Positions 22,699-32,516 of a stretch of DNA of 64,000 bases are shown piece after piece. This DNA comes from Paraspadella gotoi (lineage: Eukaryota > Chaetognatha): the NCBI GenBank assembly GCA_051294375.1, contig CM119267.1, forward strand, positions 19,729,546 through 19,793,545. Direction: 5' to 3'. Made by a program: the position numbers and the translations under genes. The notes under the pieces are model-generated. The model had not been told where the DNA came from, ran no database searches, and worked only from the letters and a program-made list of their open reading frames with translations. Within the stretch, counting starts at the first letter, position 1, and each line of letters begins with the position of its first letter.

Positions 22699-23561
22699 CA
22701 ATCTCCGATTCTAAGTCGATTATTTTTGGTAGGGATTAGCAGTATTCGACGAAAATTTTATTTTTTCTATCAGCCAAAAAATAATAGGGAATTTGATTCC
22801 AAAAAACAAGGCTTTTTGAAATATTTACTGTATGGAAAATACTAAAAAGGCAAAAATTTTATTTTTTAAATCCAGGTACTTTAAGGGTAAGTCTAACCAA
22901 AAACTGGGTGCTGGGAGGAGAAAGAATGCGTGGCTGACGAGACACGAGACTCGCGCTCGGGCTGGTTTGGTCGTTGCTTTCAAATAAGAAAAATATTGGA
23001 ATAGTACATAAAGCAATATTTCTTATTATTGTTGCACAAAAACTAGGCTTTCCTCACAAAACCTCTGTTTACAGGATATGCAAATGGATTTTCTCTTAAC
23101 AAATTGATAATTCTTGATTCCAAAAAATGATGCGCAAAAATGCGCTAGCAGCAGTTCTGGCGATAGTCATTTTATATCGTCTTTCCTATTGTATATTAAG
23201 AACTATGAATCATCAATATGTATGAAACTGATATAATATATTAATTATGATCTTAAGATTTACCATGTCTTTTTTCTGCTTACAACAATTTCTCCTTTGC
23301 TAAATATACTTGATACCTATAATTATTATAATGGGTAATATCTTTATTTATAGTCTTTTTTTGAACTATGTTCAAATATAAACCTAAAGAACCATTGTTG
23401 ATCCACAGTTTCTGATACTTTTAATAAAATTGGTCCACTGACTTTTACGTGGTGTATCTTTGTTTTTTTTATCTATGATTTGAGATTTATTTTCGGTATT
23501 CGTTTTTTCTTTGATTTTAAAGAATCAAAACCGAAAAAAACCGACTTAGAATCGGAGATTG
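22699..23561. mobile_element. TA-flanked element with perfect 20-bp terminal inverted repeats (863 bp)
   Basis: Begins CAATCTCCGATTCTAAGTCG and ends with the exact inverse. TA is at 22697-22698 and 23562-23563. The opposite arm of the host foldback (around 24105-24130) retains the uninterrupted target with a single TA, so insertion and TA duplication are shown directly. TA duplication is typical of Tc1/mariner-class elements. No open frame of transposase size, hence a non-autonomous member. Confidence 0.88.
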
Positions 23562-24769
23562 TACAGTAACTTTTTTCTTTACTCGATAAACTGGAGGGAG
23601 TGGATATCTCTCAAACTTGGAGTTGGAATCAGCTCAGCTATGAGTAATAGATGCAGGAAGGTGAGCTTGTGTCCCCATCAGAGGGATTTTTAAAAATTCA
23701 AAATTTTTTACATATTAAAACTGCTCTTGTTCAATGTATCATTTTGTATAAAAAAAGAATCAATTACTTTGGATATTTTCAGAATACATTTGAATATTAT
23801 TTTGACTAAATTAATTATTAAAACAAAAAAAATTAAATTAATTCAAAAAATTTATTACATCATTATGTAGGTCTCGTCTAGGAGTATTTATGAGCAAAAA
23901 ATGATAGGGCTAGCTTCATTAATAACTGCGCTAGAGCAAATATTGTAAAAAAAATTTTTAGGGTGCTGAGCGCAATTTTTTTGAATTTTTAAAAATCCGT
24001 CCAATGGGGACACAAACTAACCTTCCTGCATCTATTACTCAAAGTTGAGCTGATTTCAACTCCTAGTTTGAGAGATATCCACTCCCTCCAGTTTATCAAG
24101 TAAAGAAAAAAGTTACTGTATAAAAATAAAAGAGAAAAGAAAAGGGAGGAAAGGGAAAGAGATGATGGGATAAAGTGGCGCAGTTTTACGTCAATTTACG
24201 CCATTCTACGCCAAAGCATCTTAACTTAATAGCTTTATTTGGAAAATAAAAAAAGTTTTTACGCCACAAAATTAAATGATATTAATATAGTTTTCTGTTT
24301 ATTTTAAGCCATTCTACGCCAATCCTGTATAAAAAAGGCCGGAAAAATATTTAAATCAACTTAACTGAGTAGTTTTTACTAGAAAATAAACAAAAAGTCC
24401 TTACGCCACAGAATTAGATAATATTTATATCATTTTTGTTCATTTTACGCCATTCTACGCCACATCTGTATAAAAAAGGCCGGATAAATCTTTAAAACCA
24501 CTTAACCGAATTGCTTTTACTAGAAAATAATCAGAAAGTCTTTACGCCACATCATGATATCATATTAAACGGTTTTACCTTCATTTCACGCCATTTTACG
24601 CCACAATTCTTTTTAAAATTTAAATATACACATTGACACTTATTTAACATGATATATTTTAAACAAATTTTTGGAAAAATCATTAACGCCACATATGTAA
24701 CTAGGAAATAATACGTTTTGGCGTAGTTTTTACGCCACCAGCGCCAACAAACACGTAAAAAAAATCTTA

Positions 24770-26033
24770 AAAGCATAAGGATCGTCGCAATTGCATAAGA
24801 AAAATCTGGATTGACGACAAATTTTGATACTAAAAAAATCAAATTTGAAAAAAAAAAAATTATAAACAGAAAGAAAAAGAAGAAAAGAATAAATAAAGAA
24901 TAGAAATGAAAGAAAGGAAAGAAAGAATAGAAAAAAAAAAAGAATAGAAAGGAAAGAAAGAATAGAAAGGAAAGAAAGAATAGAAAGGAAAGAAAGAATA
25001 GAAAGGAAAGAAAGAATAGAAAGGAAAGAAAGATTAGAAAGGAAAGAAAGGAAAGAAAGAATAGAAAGGAAAGAAAGAAAAGAAAGGAAAGAAAGAATAG
25101 AAAGGGGAAAAAAAAGAAAATTAATATATAAACAGAAAGAAAAATTCTATTTTGCGATTGTCAATTTACAGTTAAAAAAAAAAAAAATTATTTTATTGTT
25201 AAAAGAATAAATATAAAACAGTAAAATAACTTATTTTCGAGTTTAATTTTTAGCAAGTGCTAAGACTGGAGTAACATTATTGAAGGTACTTTTGTTTTAC
25301 TTTAAGCACGCATAAGCGAGCAGTTTGATCGAATGCGACCTCTCTAAACACTGTCAGCATTCCCAGAAAAAAGACAAAGTGAAACTTGAATCAGACTGAC
25401 GAAGTGAAGTAAAGACTAAAGTGTAATAAAAACCCGATGTTACTATAGCAAAATGATAACATGCACGAATGCGATGCCTAATTTTACGAGTTCAATCCCA
25501 ATTCAAATTTTTTTTTAATAAAAACACACAGAGAGAGAGAGAGAGAAAAGAAAGAAATCAAATGGCAGCAGCAGAAGCAGCAGGAGAAAAGAGAGAGAGA
25601 GAGAGCCAGCTGCAGACTCAAAAGTCAGCAGCAAAAGCAGCAGGAGAAAATAGAGAAAAAGAATAAGCCCCTGCAGAGCCAGCTGCAGACTCGTTTTTTT
25701 TCCCTATGATTATGAATCAGTGAATAGGGAAGAGAGAGGGAGAGAGACATGTCATTAAAAGAAAAAAGAGAGAGAGAGAGAAATATGAAAATAAAAGAGA
25801 GAAAATTTGTTTGTTTTGATAAAACGTAAACAAAACATATTCAATAACTGTCCAGACTCAATTTTAAGCACATCGATGATGAGAAGCTGTATATAAATTT
25901 TCAGCTTCATAAACCCAAATTTAATCATAAAAAAGGCGATCTATAATTTGGAACGCCGACGACGACGACGACAACAACGACGATGCCGACGCCACTTATG
26001 CGCAAACGCTTAGCGATTGCGACGATAAAAAAG
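24770..26033. mobile_element. CGTCGCAA-end repeat family, copy inside the foldback (about 1.26 kb)
   Basis: The head is CTTAAAAGCATAAGGATCGT continuing CGCAATTGCATAAG, and the tail is CGCTTAGCGATTGCGACGAT followed by AAAAAAG. Inner ends are inverse (ATCGTCGCAATTGC / GCGATTGCGACGAT). The interior in order is an (AT)-rich head, a GAAAGGAAAGAAAGAATA array, GA-rich DNA with GCAGCAGCAGAAGCAGCAGG, CAGAGCCAGCTGCAGACTCG, a TTTGTTTGTTTTGATAAAAC block, then a CGACGACGAC run. The target is intact in the opposite foldback arm. AAATC lies on both sides and may be the target duplication. Confidence 0.8.
24885..25112. repeat. GAAAGGAAAGAAAGAATA minisatellite array
   Basis: Purine-only array with a unit of 13-17 bases. 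Comparable arrays occupy the same position in other family copies (32640-33030 and 42640-43030), so array length varies between copies of one element. Confidence 0.9.
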
Positions 26034-26364
26034 AAATCAAAACTGATTCTAATACTACTATGTATTTTTAATTAAAAAAAGCATTTTCCAAAATTTTGGT
26101 TGAATATCCTTGACAGCCGAAAGGAGGCAGAAACGTTACTCCAAAGACGTAATCAGTTGGCGTAAATCAAATATTTTAAAAGTCAAACATTTTAAAGTCA
26201 AACATGGAATTAACGATTAAAGTACACTTCGTTAGGCTTAATATAAGGTTTAAAACCATCGAATGAAGAAAATCAGTATTTTTAAAATTTTTGTGCAATA
26301 CCCTCGCATTGATGATAATCATCAACGCCTTTTGGATAAAATTTTTCACTAAGACGGGGTTGTT

Positions 26365-27256
26365 TCAAAGTCTCCCCAAAAAACCTTTCGGCTTGCCTCC
26401 TCCAAAGCGGCGGGAATGTCTTGGACGTAGTCTTCCATCCTCAGCAGCAGAATCTAACGTGGAGAAAAATGCTGGAATCAATCGCGAAGGAAGACATGGT
26501 AGAGGCTGGCGCGAAAGCAAAAGGGAATTTATAAAGTCTCCCTTGAAAGAGTTGAGCTCTTGCTCGTGGCCGCAAATCTCCAGCTTGGCGTTGCTCAAGC
26601 AGGAGTCGAACGTCTCTTTCGCCAACACGACGAGCTCGTGGAAATGCTGAGGAGACTTCTCGCCGACAATCTCTGCGGAATAAAATATTGACACAGGATC
26701 TCGCAGCACAGCGAACAATTTGGCAAAGGGATTTATGGTAGACAATTACGATCAGAGACAGCAATGACGATACATCGGATGAATGCCAATTCAAGAATTT
26801 GAGCCAACCGTCGTTGTCCCATATAAGGCAAACAGGAGTCGATGATGACTTTGAAGCAACTGTCGGATTCGATCGAGGGATCATCGATTGATCTCAATAT
26901 CTTCATTGACGACGCCATTGTAGAGATCAAGTAATCTTGAAACATCACCGGAGGAAAAGACTGAGTATCTGTTGATGAAAAAAGAAAGAAACTCCGCCTC
27001 ATCCACCAATCAAGTTCTTTCAACGGACCAGTCTTTATCTGCGGATAAGAGGCGAGTTTCTCATAAAAATCCATCGTCCCGCATTTTTGGTCTCTGAAGA
27101 TATAAAAGTAGGGAGAGGATCGTCTCGTTTGAGTCTCTCAAATTTCTCAAAATTTTCCCTGATGGAATTGGAATACTTGGCGTAAGGGTTATTCTCGAAG
27201 AAACTGCTTCTCTCCTCATTTTCGAACTCACAAGGATTTTTCAAATTTGATCCCAA
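26365..27256 (-). pseudogene. Unidentified protein-coding remnant, frames broken
   Basis: Three adjacent open segments with good amino-acid balance read in one direction. 27256-27080 starts M-G-S-N-L-K-N-P-C-E-F and is rich in Asn, Glu and Phe. 27074-26760 runs M-D-F-Y-E-K-L-A-S-Y-P through a helical region with C-L-P-Y-M-G-Q-R-R-L. 26720-26365 contains E-I-V-G-E-K-S-P-Q-H-F-H. Segments 1 and 2 overlap in different frames without a usable donor between them. A possible acceptor (TTATTCCGCAG) before segment 3 would create a stop when joined to the nearest donor. It is either a decayed gene, one with unusual exons, or sequence errors. I do not recognise the family. Confidence 0.4.
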
Positions 27257-28044
27257 TTAATTAATTAAATCATTCATTGACGTGTTGAATCATTCATCAT
27301 AAATAAAACAAACAAATGCGTGTATGAGGGAGAGAATGAAAGAGAGAGAAGTCCAGCAACGACTGAGAAAGAAAAAGAGCAAAATAATTTAAAGAAATAA
27401 AAGAAGGACAAAAAAAATTTACAATTGTTTATAATTGGAAGTTGTAAAAGTGTATAATATTATTTTTATTAAAATTTAGATTTAGCTTATCATCAGGATC
27501 TTTTAAATTATCCTATTTTATATGGATTTAATTATCCTCAATATTATAACTTACTGCAATATGCAAATTAAAATATAATATACTATATACTAATTTGCAT
27601 ATTGCAGCAAGTACTATATTCTAATTTGCATATTACAATAAATCAAGAGAAAGTAATTCAAACCAAAATTATTTAAATCCATATGAAACATGACAATTTT
27701 AAAGAACTTAAAAAAGAGAAGCCATATATAAATTTTTAACTTACTGTGATTACACAATTTTATAAAAATCAATTGTAATTTGTAGTACTTTTTGTATAAA
27801 AAAAATTTTTAAGCCCTTATATAAACCGTAGTAGTTTTTATATAAAAAAAAGCGTGACAACGATGACGACAACGGCACAAAGAAACAATTCCAAACGATT
27901 ATCACGCCAAGACGAGCTTAAGCTTGTCTGGCGAGATAAAAATTAGGACTAAATTTTTACTCCTAATGTTTTTCTGTTAAAACAAATATAGGAAAAGTAC
28001 TCCTGATTTTAATTTTTTAAACGTCATTGCAAGCACAGAGTATA
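27257..28044. other. Non-coding, with a strong hairpin and a repeat terminus
   Basis: A hairpin at about 27553-27608 (ACTGCAATATGCAAATTA paired with TAATTTGCATATTGCAG). A dispersed repeat end reading CTTGTCTGGCGAGATAAAAA at about 27924-27943, also seen near 21030-21050. No gene. Confidence 0.65.
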
Positions 28045-28423
28045 ATTAATATTAGATAGTTTTTCATTATGAGAACTGTGCTATAAACAAGAACAATTTG
28101 GCCAAATATTTCATCATATATTTTTATGACATCATCAGTGTTAAAAGGACAATAACGAGACAGTCAGTAACAGACAAACCCAGCTTGGGTTTCTTTGTCT
28201 GCTTTATGGTCGATTTAAATTTGTCCTTTTTTAAGTTGTGACCTAAAACTGACTGCTTTCTCTCTCCTCATACTTTAAATTGTAAGTTTGATTATTTCCT
28301 ATTTTTAATCAGTTACTCTACTTTTACCACTGATGTCATAAAAATATTTGATAAAATATTTGACAAAATTGTTCTTGCTTATAGCACAGTTATCTTATAA
28401 TGAAAAACTATCTAATATTAATT
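28045..28423. repeat. Short foldback repeat (about 380 bp)
   Basis: The left end ATTAATATTAGATAGTTTTT and the right end AAAACTATCTAATATTAAT are inverse. Pairing continues inward through GAGAACTGTGCTATAAACAA / TGCTTATAGCACAGTTATCT and the TTTTATGACATCA / TGATGTCATAAAA blocks. No coding capacity. Confidence 0.8.
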
Positions 28424-28608
28424 TAATTTTTCAATTTATTTTTTAACTTCATAAGAATAATAATACTAAATTCTATGTTTCAAATAAATAACTAGAAAAT
28501 GTAAAAATGAAAAATATCAATTTTTCTCGCATTTATGATTATTCCTAATCCAACTACATTTGAAAATTTATGGTTCTGCAATCCGCATGAAACCGGGATT
28601 CTTCATGG

Positions 28609-30229
28609 TTCTTCCCCACCAACAAGTGAGCATCTGCTCAGCAAACGCGACATCTCCCGAGAGAAAAACGAAAGAGGATCTCCTCCTCTTCCCCTACCCT
28701 TCTCTTCCCCCTCCCCTCCACTATCTCAGCGTCCAGCCACGAGACAATCACAGGAAAACTTCCGGTAAAGCGCCATGCCCACTTGACCGGACGTCGTAGA
28801 AGGGGGGATGAGAAGCCGCAAAAACCAGTTCATGGACGAAAACCGGGTCTGAAAAACTGACGGCCGGAAGAGGCGATGGCCGAAAGAGCTGTCGGGCGAT
28901 CAGTCGGCGTCCTTGGGCATCTTTGAAGCCCCACCCCTACGCTTGGGAGGCGGCAAAGACTTGCAAGGCCTGTAGGGACGGTGAGCGGGACTCACGGACT
29001 GCCACACCCACGCTTGCGGCTAGCAGAACAGGCAACTGTGCGGCACCCCGGAGCTGAAAAGCAAAGAATGGAACGCTTGAGTGACGTCTATGGAGCGGTC
29101 TACAAAAAGGAACGCCCTGAAGGGCATAGAACTGGACAGAACTGTCTTGAGATCCAAAGGGGCAGCGTCGACTACCATGCGCCAAGTCTCGGAGAGGGAC
29201 GAACCGAAAAATCGCCGCCAAACCCGACGAGGCGTCTCCAAGGGGCTTGGCAAGATCGTCAAGGTGGCCTGCGTCCACTGCACCGGGCCCCTCTGAGCGA
29301 AGAGCCTTGACCATGAGGCGGAGAGCGTCAGCAACAGAAAGGACAGCATGAGAGGACGCTCCGGCGTCTCATGATGCGCTCTAAAGCCTTGAAAGGACTC
29401 GTCGTTTTGGAGTCCTTCCAAACGACGTCGAACTGAGCGGCAAGGCAACTGAGCAGGACTAAATTCCGCCGGCAAAGAAGCATCCAACCAGCGCCTGAAG
29501 CGCGTGTTGGCAGAAAACACGTTACACGACGGTAAAATTTCGTCCAGGCCAACTCCACTGCTGCAGCATCCACTCCGAAGGCTGTACAGAAGCACAACAA
29601 GACAAGTAGTTGTCAAACCCCTCAACTGACTCATCCGGAAGCGGAGGCGTCGTCGTCAACTCGCGCAGATCTAGCTCAACGAGGAAGGCGTGACCCAGTC
29701 ACCCTCTCGGAGTGGGAAGGCCGATCCGCCGCCAAAGAGGCCGCCAGAGAATGCGAAGACTCCTAAGTCGCTGGCGTAAAAGGGCGAAGAATGGCGAACA
29801 GAGGCGTACAAGAACCACGAAGAAAACGTACATGGAAAAAAAGGGAACATTGAAAATGAGTCTCAAAAAAACCAACCACAAACACGCCACCAAACAAAAA
29901 CAAGCGAGCCCGAGCCACCGCAGGGTGCGTATAGGGCAAACAAAGGGGCGGGATCAAATCCTCTCCCCGCAGCCACACACAACGAAGACGAAAAAAGGCG
30001 GCCGTGAAGAGAAAACTTCCAACAGCCACATGTCGAAGAATATCTGTATTCTGAAAGAACTCAATAAAAAAAAAAAAAAAAAAGAAAAAAAGAAGAAGTG
30101 ATTCTGTCTCGTGGCTAGACGCTGAGGTAGTGGAGGGGATGGGGAAGAGAAGAGGAGATCCTCTTTCGTTTTTCTCTCGGGAGATGTCGCGTTTGCTGAG
30201 CAGATGCTCACTTGTTGGTGGGGAAGAAC
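28609..30229 (-). mobile_element. Non-autonomous DIRS derivative (gag only) with inverted ends
   Basis: About 130 bases at the left (from TTCTTCCCCACCAACAAGTG) are repeated in inverse at the right (about 30098-30229), differing at a few positions. Between them is only gag-like coding sequence on the minus strand. I find no reverse transcriptase, RNase H, recombinase or internal complementary region. It lies directly downstream of FGGY exon 2 and abuts the place where FGGY homology stops. Confidence 0.75.
28937..29920 (-). pseudogene. Gag-like remnant of the DIRS derivative
   Basis: Frames between 29.9 and 28.95 kb carry F-R-R-W-L-D-A-S-L-P-A-E-F-S, which lines up with R-R-W-V-D-N-A-S-P-A-S-F of DIRS copy 1 and [13 protein letters not shown] of copy 2. 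Further on is V-V-D-A-A-P-L-D-L-K, the counterpart of [10 protein letters not shown] in copy 2. The reading frame changes several times. Confidence 0.6.
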
Positions 30230-30300
30230 TACATGATAGAATCGGACATCGTGGACAGAGCGTATAAGGTGATATATTTTGACTCATTCTCCATCCTCCC

Positions 30301-30801
30301 CTGTTGATATGCTCGGCTTCTGCGACGGCGCGATGATCCATCCAAACAATGACATCAAATCCGACCTCAGCTTCCCTCGATGAGTTGTCAGAGAGGACCA
30401 AAGGATCGCCGCGGGAGTCGAGGACGACTAAGGAACTAAGCGCGTTTTGGGAAAAGGGAATCCTTTGCGAGACGACCGGCTAATTAGGCCAAGCTAAATC
30501 TACCATATTTCATCCATCCACTTTCGCCTCATTTTTCTTTCTTTTTTTTTTTTTACCAAGTGGCGTCGAAGCCGATGCCTTTAACCGCCTCTATATTAAC
30601 GCCTCGTGTCGCAGCAGCGACCGCACTGCACACCGCGGTCCAAATTTCCGAGGATGACTGCACGTAGTGATCGGGTTGCGGGGATACGAGGGAAATTTCG
30701 CGAACGGACATGGCAACGATTTGACCGATACCGTCAAACAGAGCAGCGCGGACGCTGCCAGTGCCGACGTCGACCCCCACGAAATAAGGAGCGTCCGGCA
30801 T
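30301..30801 (-). CDS. FGGY: FGGY-family carbohydrate kinase, first two exons only (truncated)
   Basis: Exon 1 is 30557-30801 (ATG 30801; about 82 codons) and exon 2 is about 30301-30435. They join at TG/T to give F-D-A-T-C-S-L-V-V-L-D. Exon 1 has the nucleotide-binding start V-G-V-D-V-G-T-G-S-V-R-A-A-L, and exon 2 has V-W-M-D-H-R-A-V-A-E-A-E-H-I-N. Both are highly characteristic of the animal FGGY domain-containing sugar kinase (ATP-dependent phosphorylation of a pentulose-type substrate, cytosolic). Full-length proteins have about 550 residues; only about 126 codons are here. At the expected end of exon 2 (ATCAACAG) the next bases are GGGAGG rather than a GT donor, and a DIRS derivative follows within about 70 bases. 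I see no later FGGY exon, so this is probably a broken gene. Confidence 0.8.
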
Positions 30802-30960
30802 TTTTGTTTTTCTAATAAAACTGGAACTGTCTTTTTGTTTTCAAATTTTCCCTCTGACGATCTGTCGACTGGAAGTTAAAGAACACAAACACAAACAAAG
30901 AGAAAATAAATTTATTCGTTTTTTTAAAAATATTTCTTTTTAATTTCATAGGTAAATTTT

Positions 30961-30966
30961 TTTATT
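30961..30966 (-). terminator. MED12 polyadenylation signal
   Basis: AATAAA on the minus strand, 66 bases past the MED12 stop. A second copy is at 30911-30916. It lies only about 160 bases upstream of the FGGY start codon. Confidence 0.6.
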
Positions 30967-31031
30967 TATAATGCGCTGGTAAAGATTTATGTCTACTGAT
31001 TCAAGAGTACGAGGTTATTAAAAATAAAAAT

Positions 31032-32516
31032 CTAATAATGAGGCGTAGCTCCCGGTTGTCCTTGAAAAGGTCCGTTGTTTCCGGTCGGCGGCCCGCCGCT
31101 CTGAGCGGCGGAACCTCCTTGAGTCAATTGTCTTTGGAGCTGCGACATCATTTGAGGATTCGCCCCTTGTTGCTGAGTTTGCTGTTGCGATTGTTGTTGC
31201 TGTTGCATCATGAATTGCATTTGGTTATTGTAGCCACCTTGCGACTGTTGTTGAGACTGTTGTTGAGATTGTTGTTGTGACTGTTGTTGGGACTGATTCT
31301 GTCGAGCCATCATCATTCTTTGTTGCTGCATGGACATTGGTTGCCCTTGCTCCATAGCGTTTCCCGATTGGACGACCATTCCCGCAGAATTAATTGGTGC
31401 GGGTCCGGACATGGGGGAGACCGTCATTGGCATGTTGCCCGATCCCATGAACTGACCACCGGTCGTTTGTCCCATTTGGTTGGTCATCATGCCCTGTGGT
31501 TGTCCCATCGCGCCTTGTGTGTAGCTGCTGGTCGCCATGTTGGGCCCGCTGCTCATGGACATAGTGGTGTTGATGGAGGCGGGCCCTGCGGATGGTCCCA
31601 GCATCCCAGGTTGCATCGGATATCCGGATCCACTCGGCATGTTGCTAGGCCCAGACGAGGCGCCGGCGTAAGAGCCAGTTCCCATCTGTTGTATCTGCAT
31701 CATCTGCTGCTGTTGCTGCTGCTGTTGGGGCGAGACGAACTGATTCCCGTACATGGCCGATCCGGGTGGTGCTCCGGGTCCCATGCTGCCGGGTGCCGAC
31801 ATACGCTGCATTTGGATATGGCGTATGCGCAGCGACTGCATCGTCAAGGTAGCGTTTGGCGGTGGCGCGGGTCCTGGGCCGCCGGGGCCGTAACCGGGAG
31901 CCTGGTGGCGGGAATTTAACATCGCGCGAACAGCAGCCTTGGACGCCGACATGTCTAAAAATAATAACAGTACCAATAATTTATTTTTTCTTTGTTTGCA
32001 ATTGCTTCGTCTCTAACAACTTTCTCCTCAATCGAAACTCACTCGGATTAGCCCGATGATCCATCGGGCCTCCAATCCTGCCGGGCGGAAACGGCGTGTT
32101 CGAGTAAAGAGGCGTTTGTTGCGGCCCTGTCGTGGGTTGCGGCATTTGTTGACCGCTCGAATACCACGAAGGAGGCTGTGATCCCTGTGAGTACGGAATG
32201 CCCTGACCTCCGGGACCGACCGGTGGACCACCGGCCTGCGGTCCCTGAGGACCAATCGAGCCAGTAGGGTTGAACATCGGATCGGAAGGCTGAAAAGGAG
32301 AGGGGTATCGCACGGGAGTCCCAGGGGCGTTTCCCATGGCGCCGTAACCGCCTGCTGGCGACGCCATGGTGGGCGTAGAACCGGAGGTAGACCCGTTCCG
32401 ACTTCCCTTCCTCTTTCCTCTTCCCTTGGGTGCGGTAGGGGCCTTGGCTGCCAGGGGGCCCATCGATCTCATCGACGTAGGCATCATTCCACCGGGAGGG
32501 AGGCCAGTGGGAATGC
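31032..32516 (-). CDS. MED12: MED12 exons 34-35: Gly/Pro/Met- and Gln-rich C-terminus
   Basis: Exon 34 (32043-32516) ends at CCGA/GTGAGT and exon 35 (31032-31954) starts at ATTTTTAG/ACATG; intron 34 is 88 bp. Exon 35 encodes a tail with Q-S-Q-Q-Q repeats and a run of Gln near 31705-31725, ending G-A-T-P-H-Y. This is the region called PQL/OPA in other MED12 proteins, a flexible interaction surface for transcription factors such as beta-catenin. The antisense strand is open for about 200 codons only because CAG/CTG repeats lack stops. Confidence 0.94.

Larger units (their letters stand above)
21978..26302. mobile_element. Large foldback (long inverted repeat) element, about 4.3 kb including later insertions
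   Basis: The left end AGGGTATTGCACAAAAATTT at about 21976 is the inverse of the right end near 26284-26303. The arms continue inward as an interrupted inverted repeat: 21.98-22.25 kb pairs with 26.04-26.30 kb, 22.25-22.70 kb with 24.12-24.77 kb, and 23.56-23.69 kb with 23.99-24.12 kb. The interruptions are a TA-flanked element (22699-23561) in the left arm and a CGTCGCAA-end repeat (about 24770-26033) in the right arm. Without them the foldback is about 2.2 kb with a spacer of about 300 bp. The middle of the arms carries tandem units of about 165 bp with GGCGTA/TACGCC motifs, three on the right and two on the left. No transposase frame is seen. Confidence 0.85.

Noticed and set aside
31038-31919. 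Plus-strand open frames of 80 and 211 codons, Leu/His-rich
   Set aside because: They are the antisense of the Gln-rich MED12 exon 35; CAG/CTG repeats remove stops. Splicing, frame and homology support the minus strand only.
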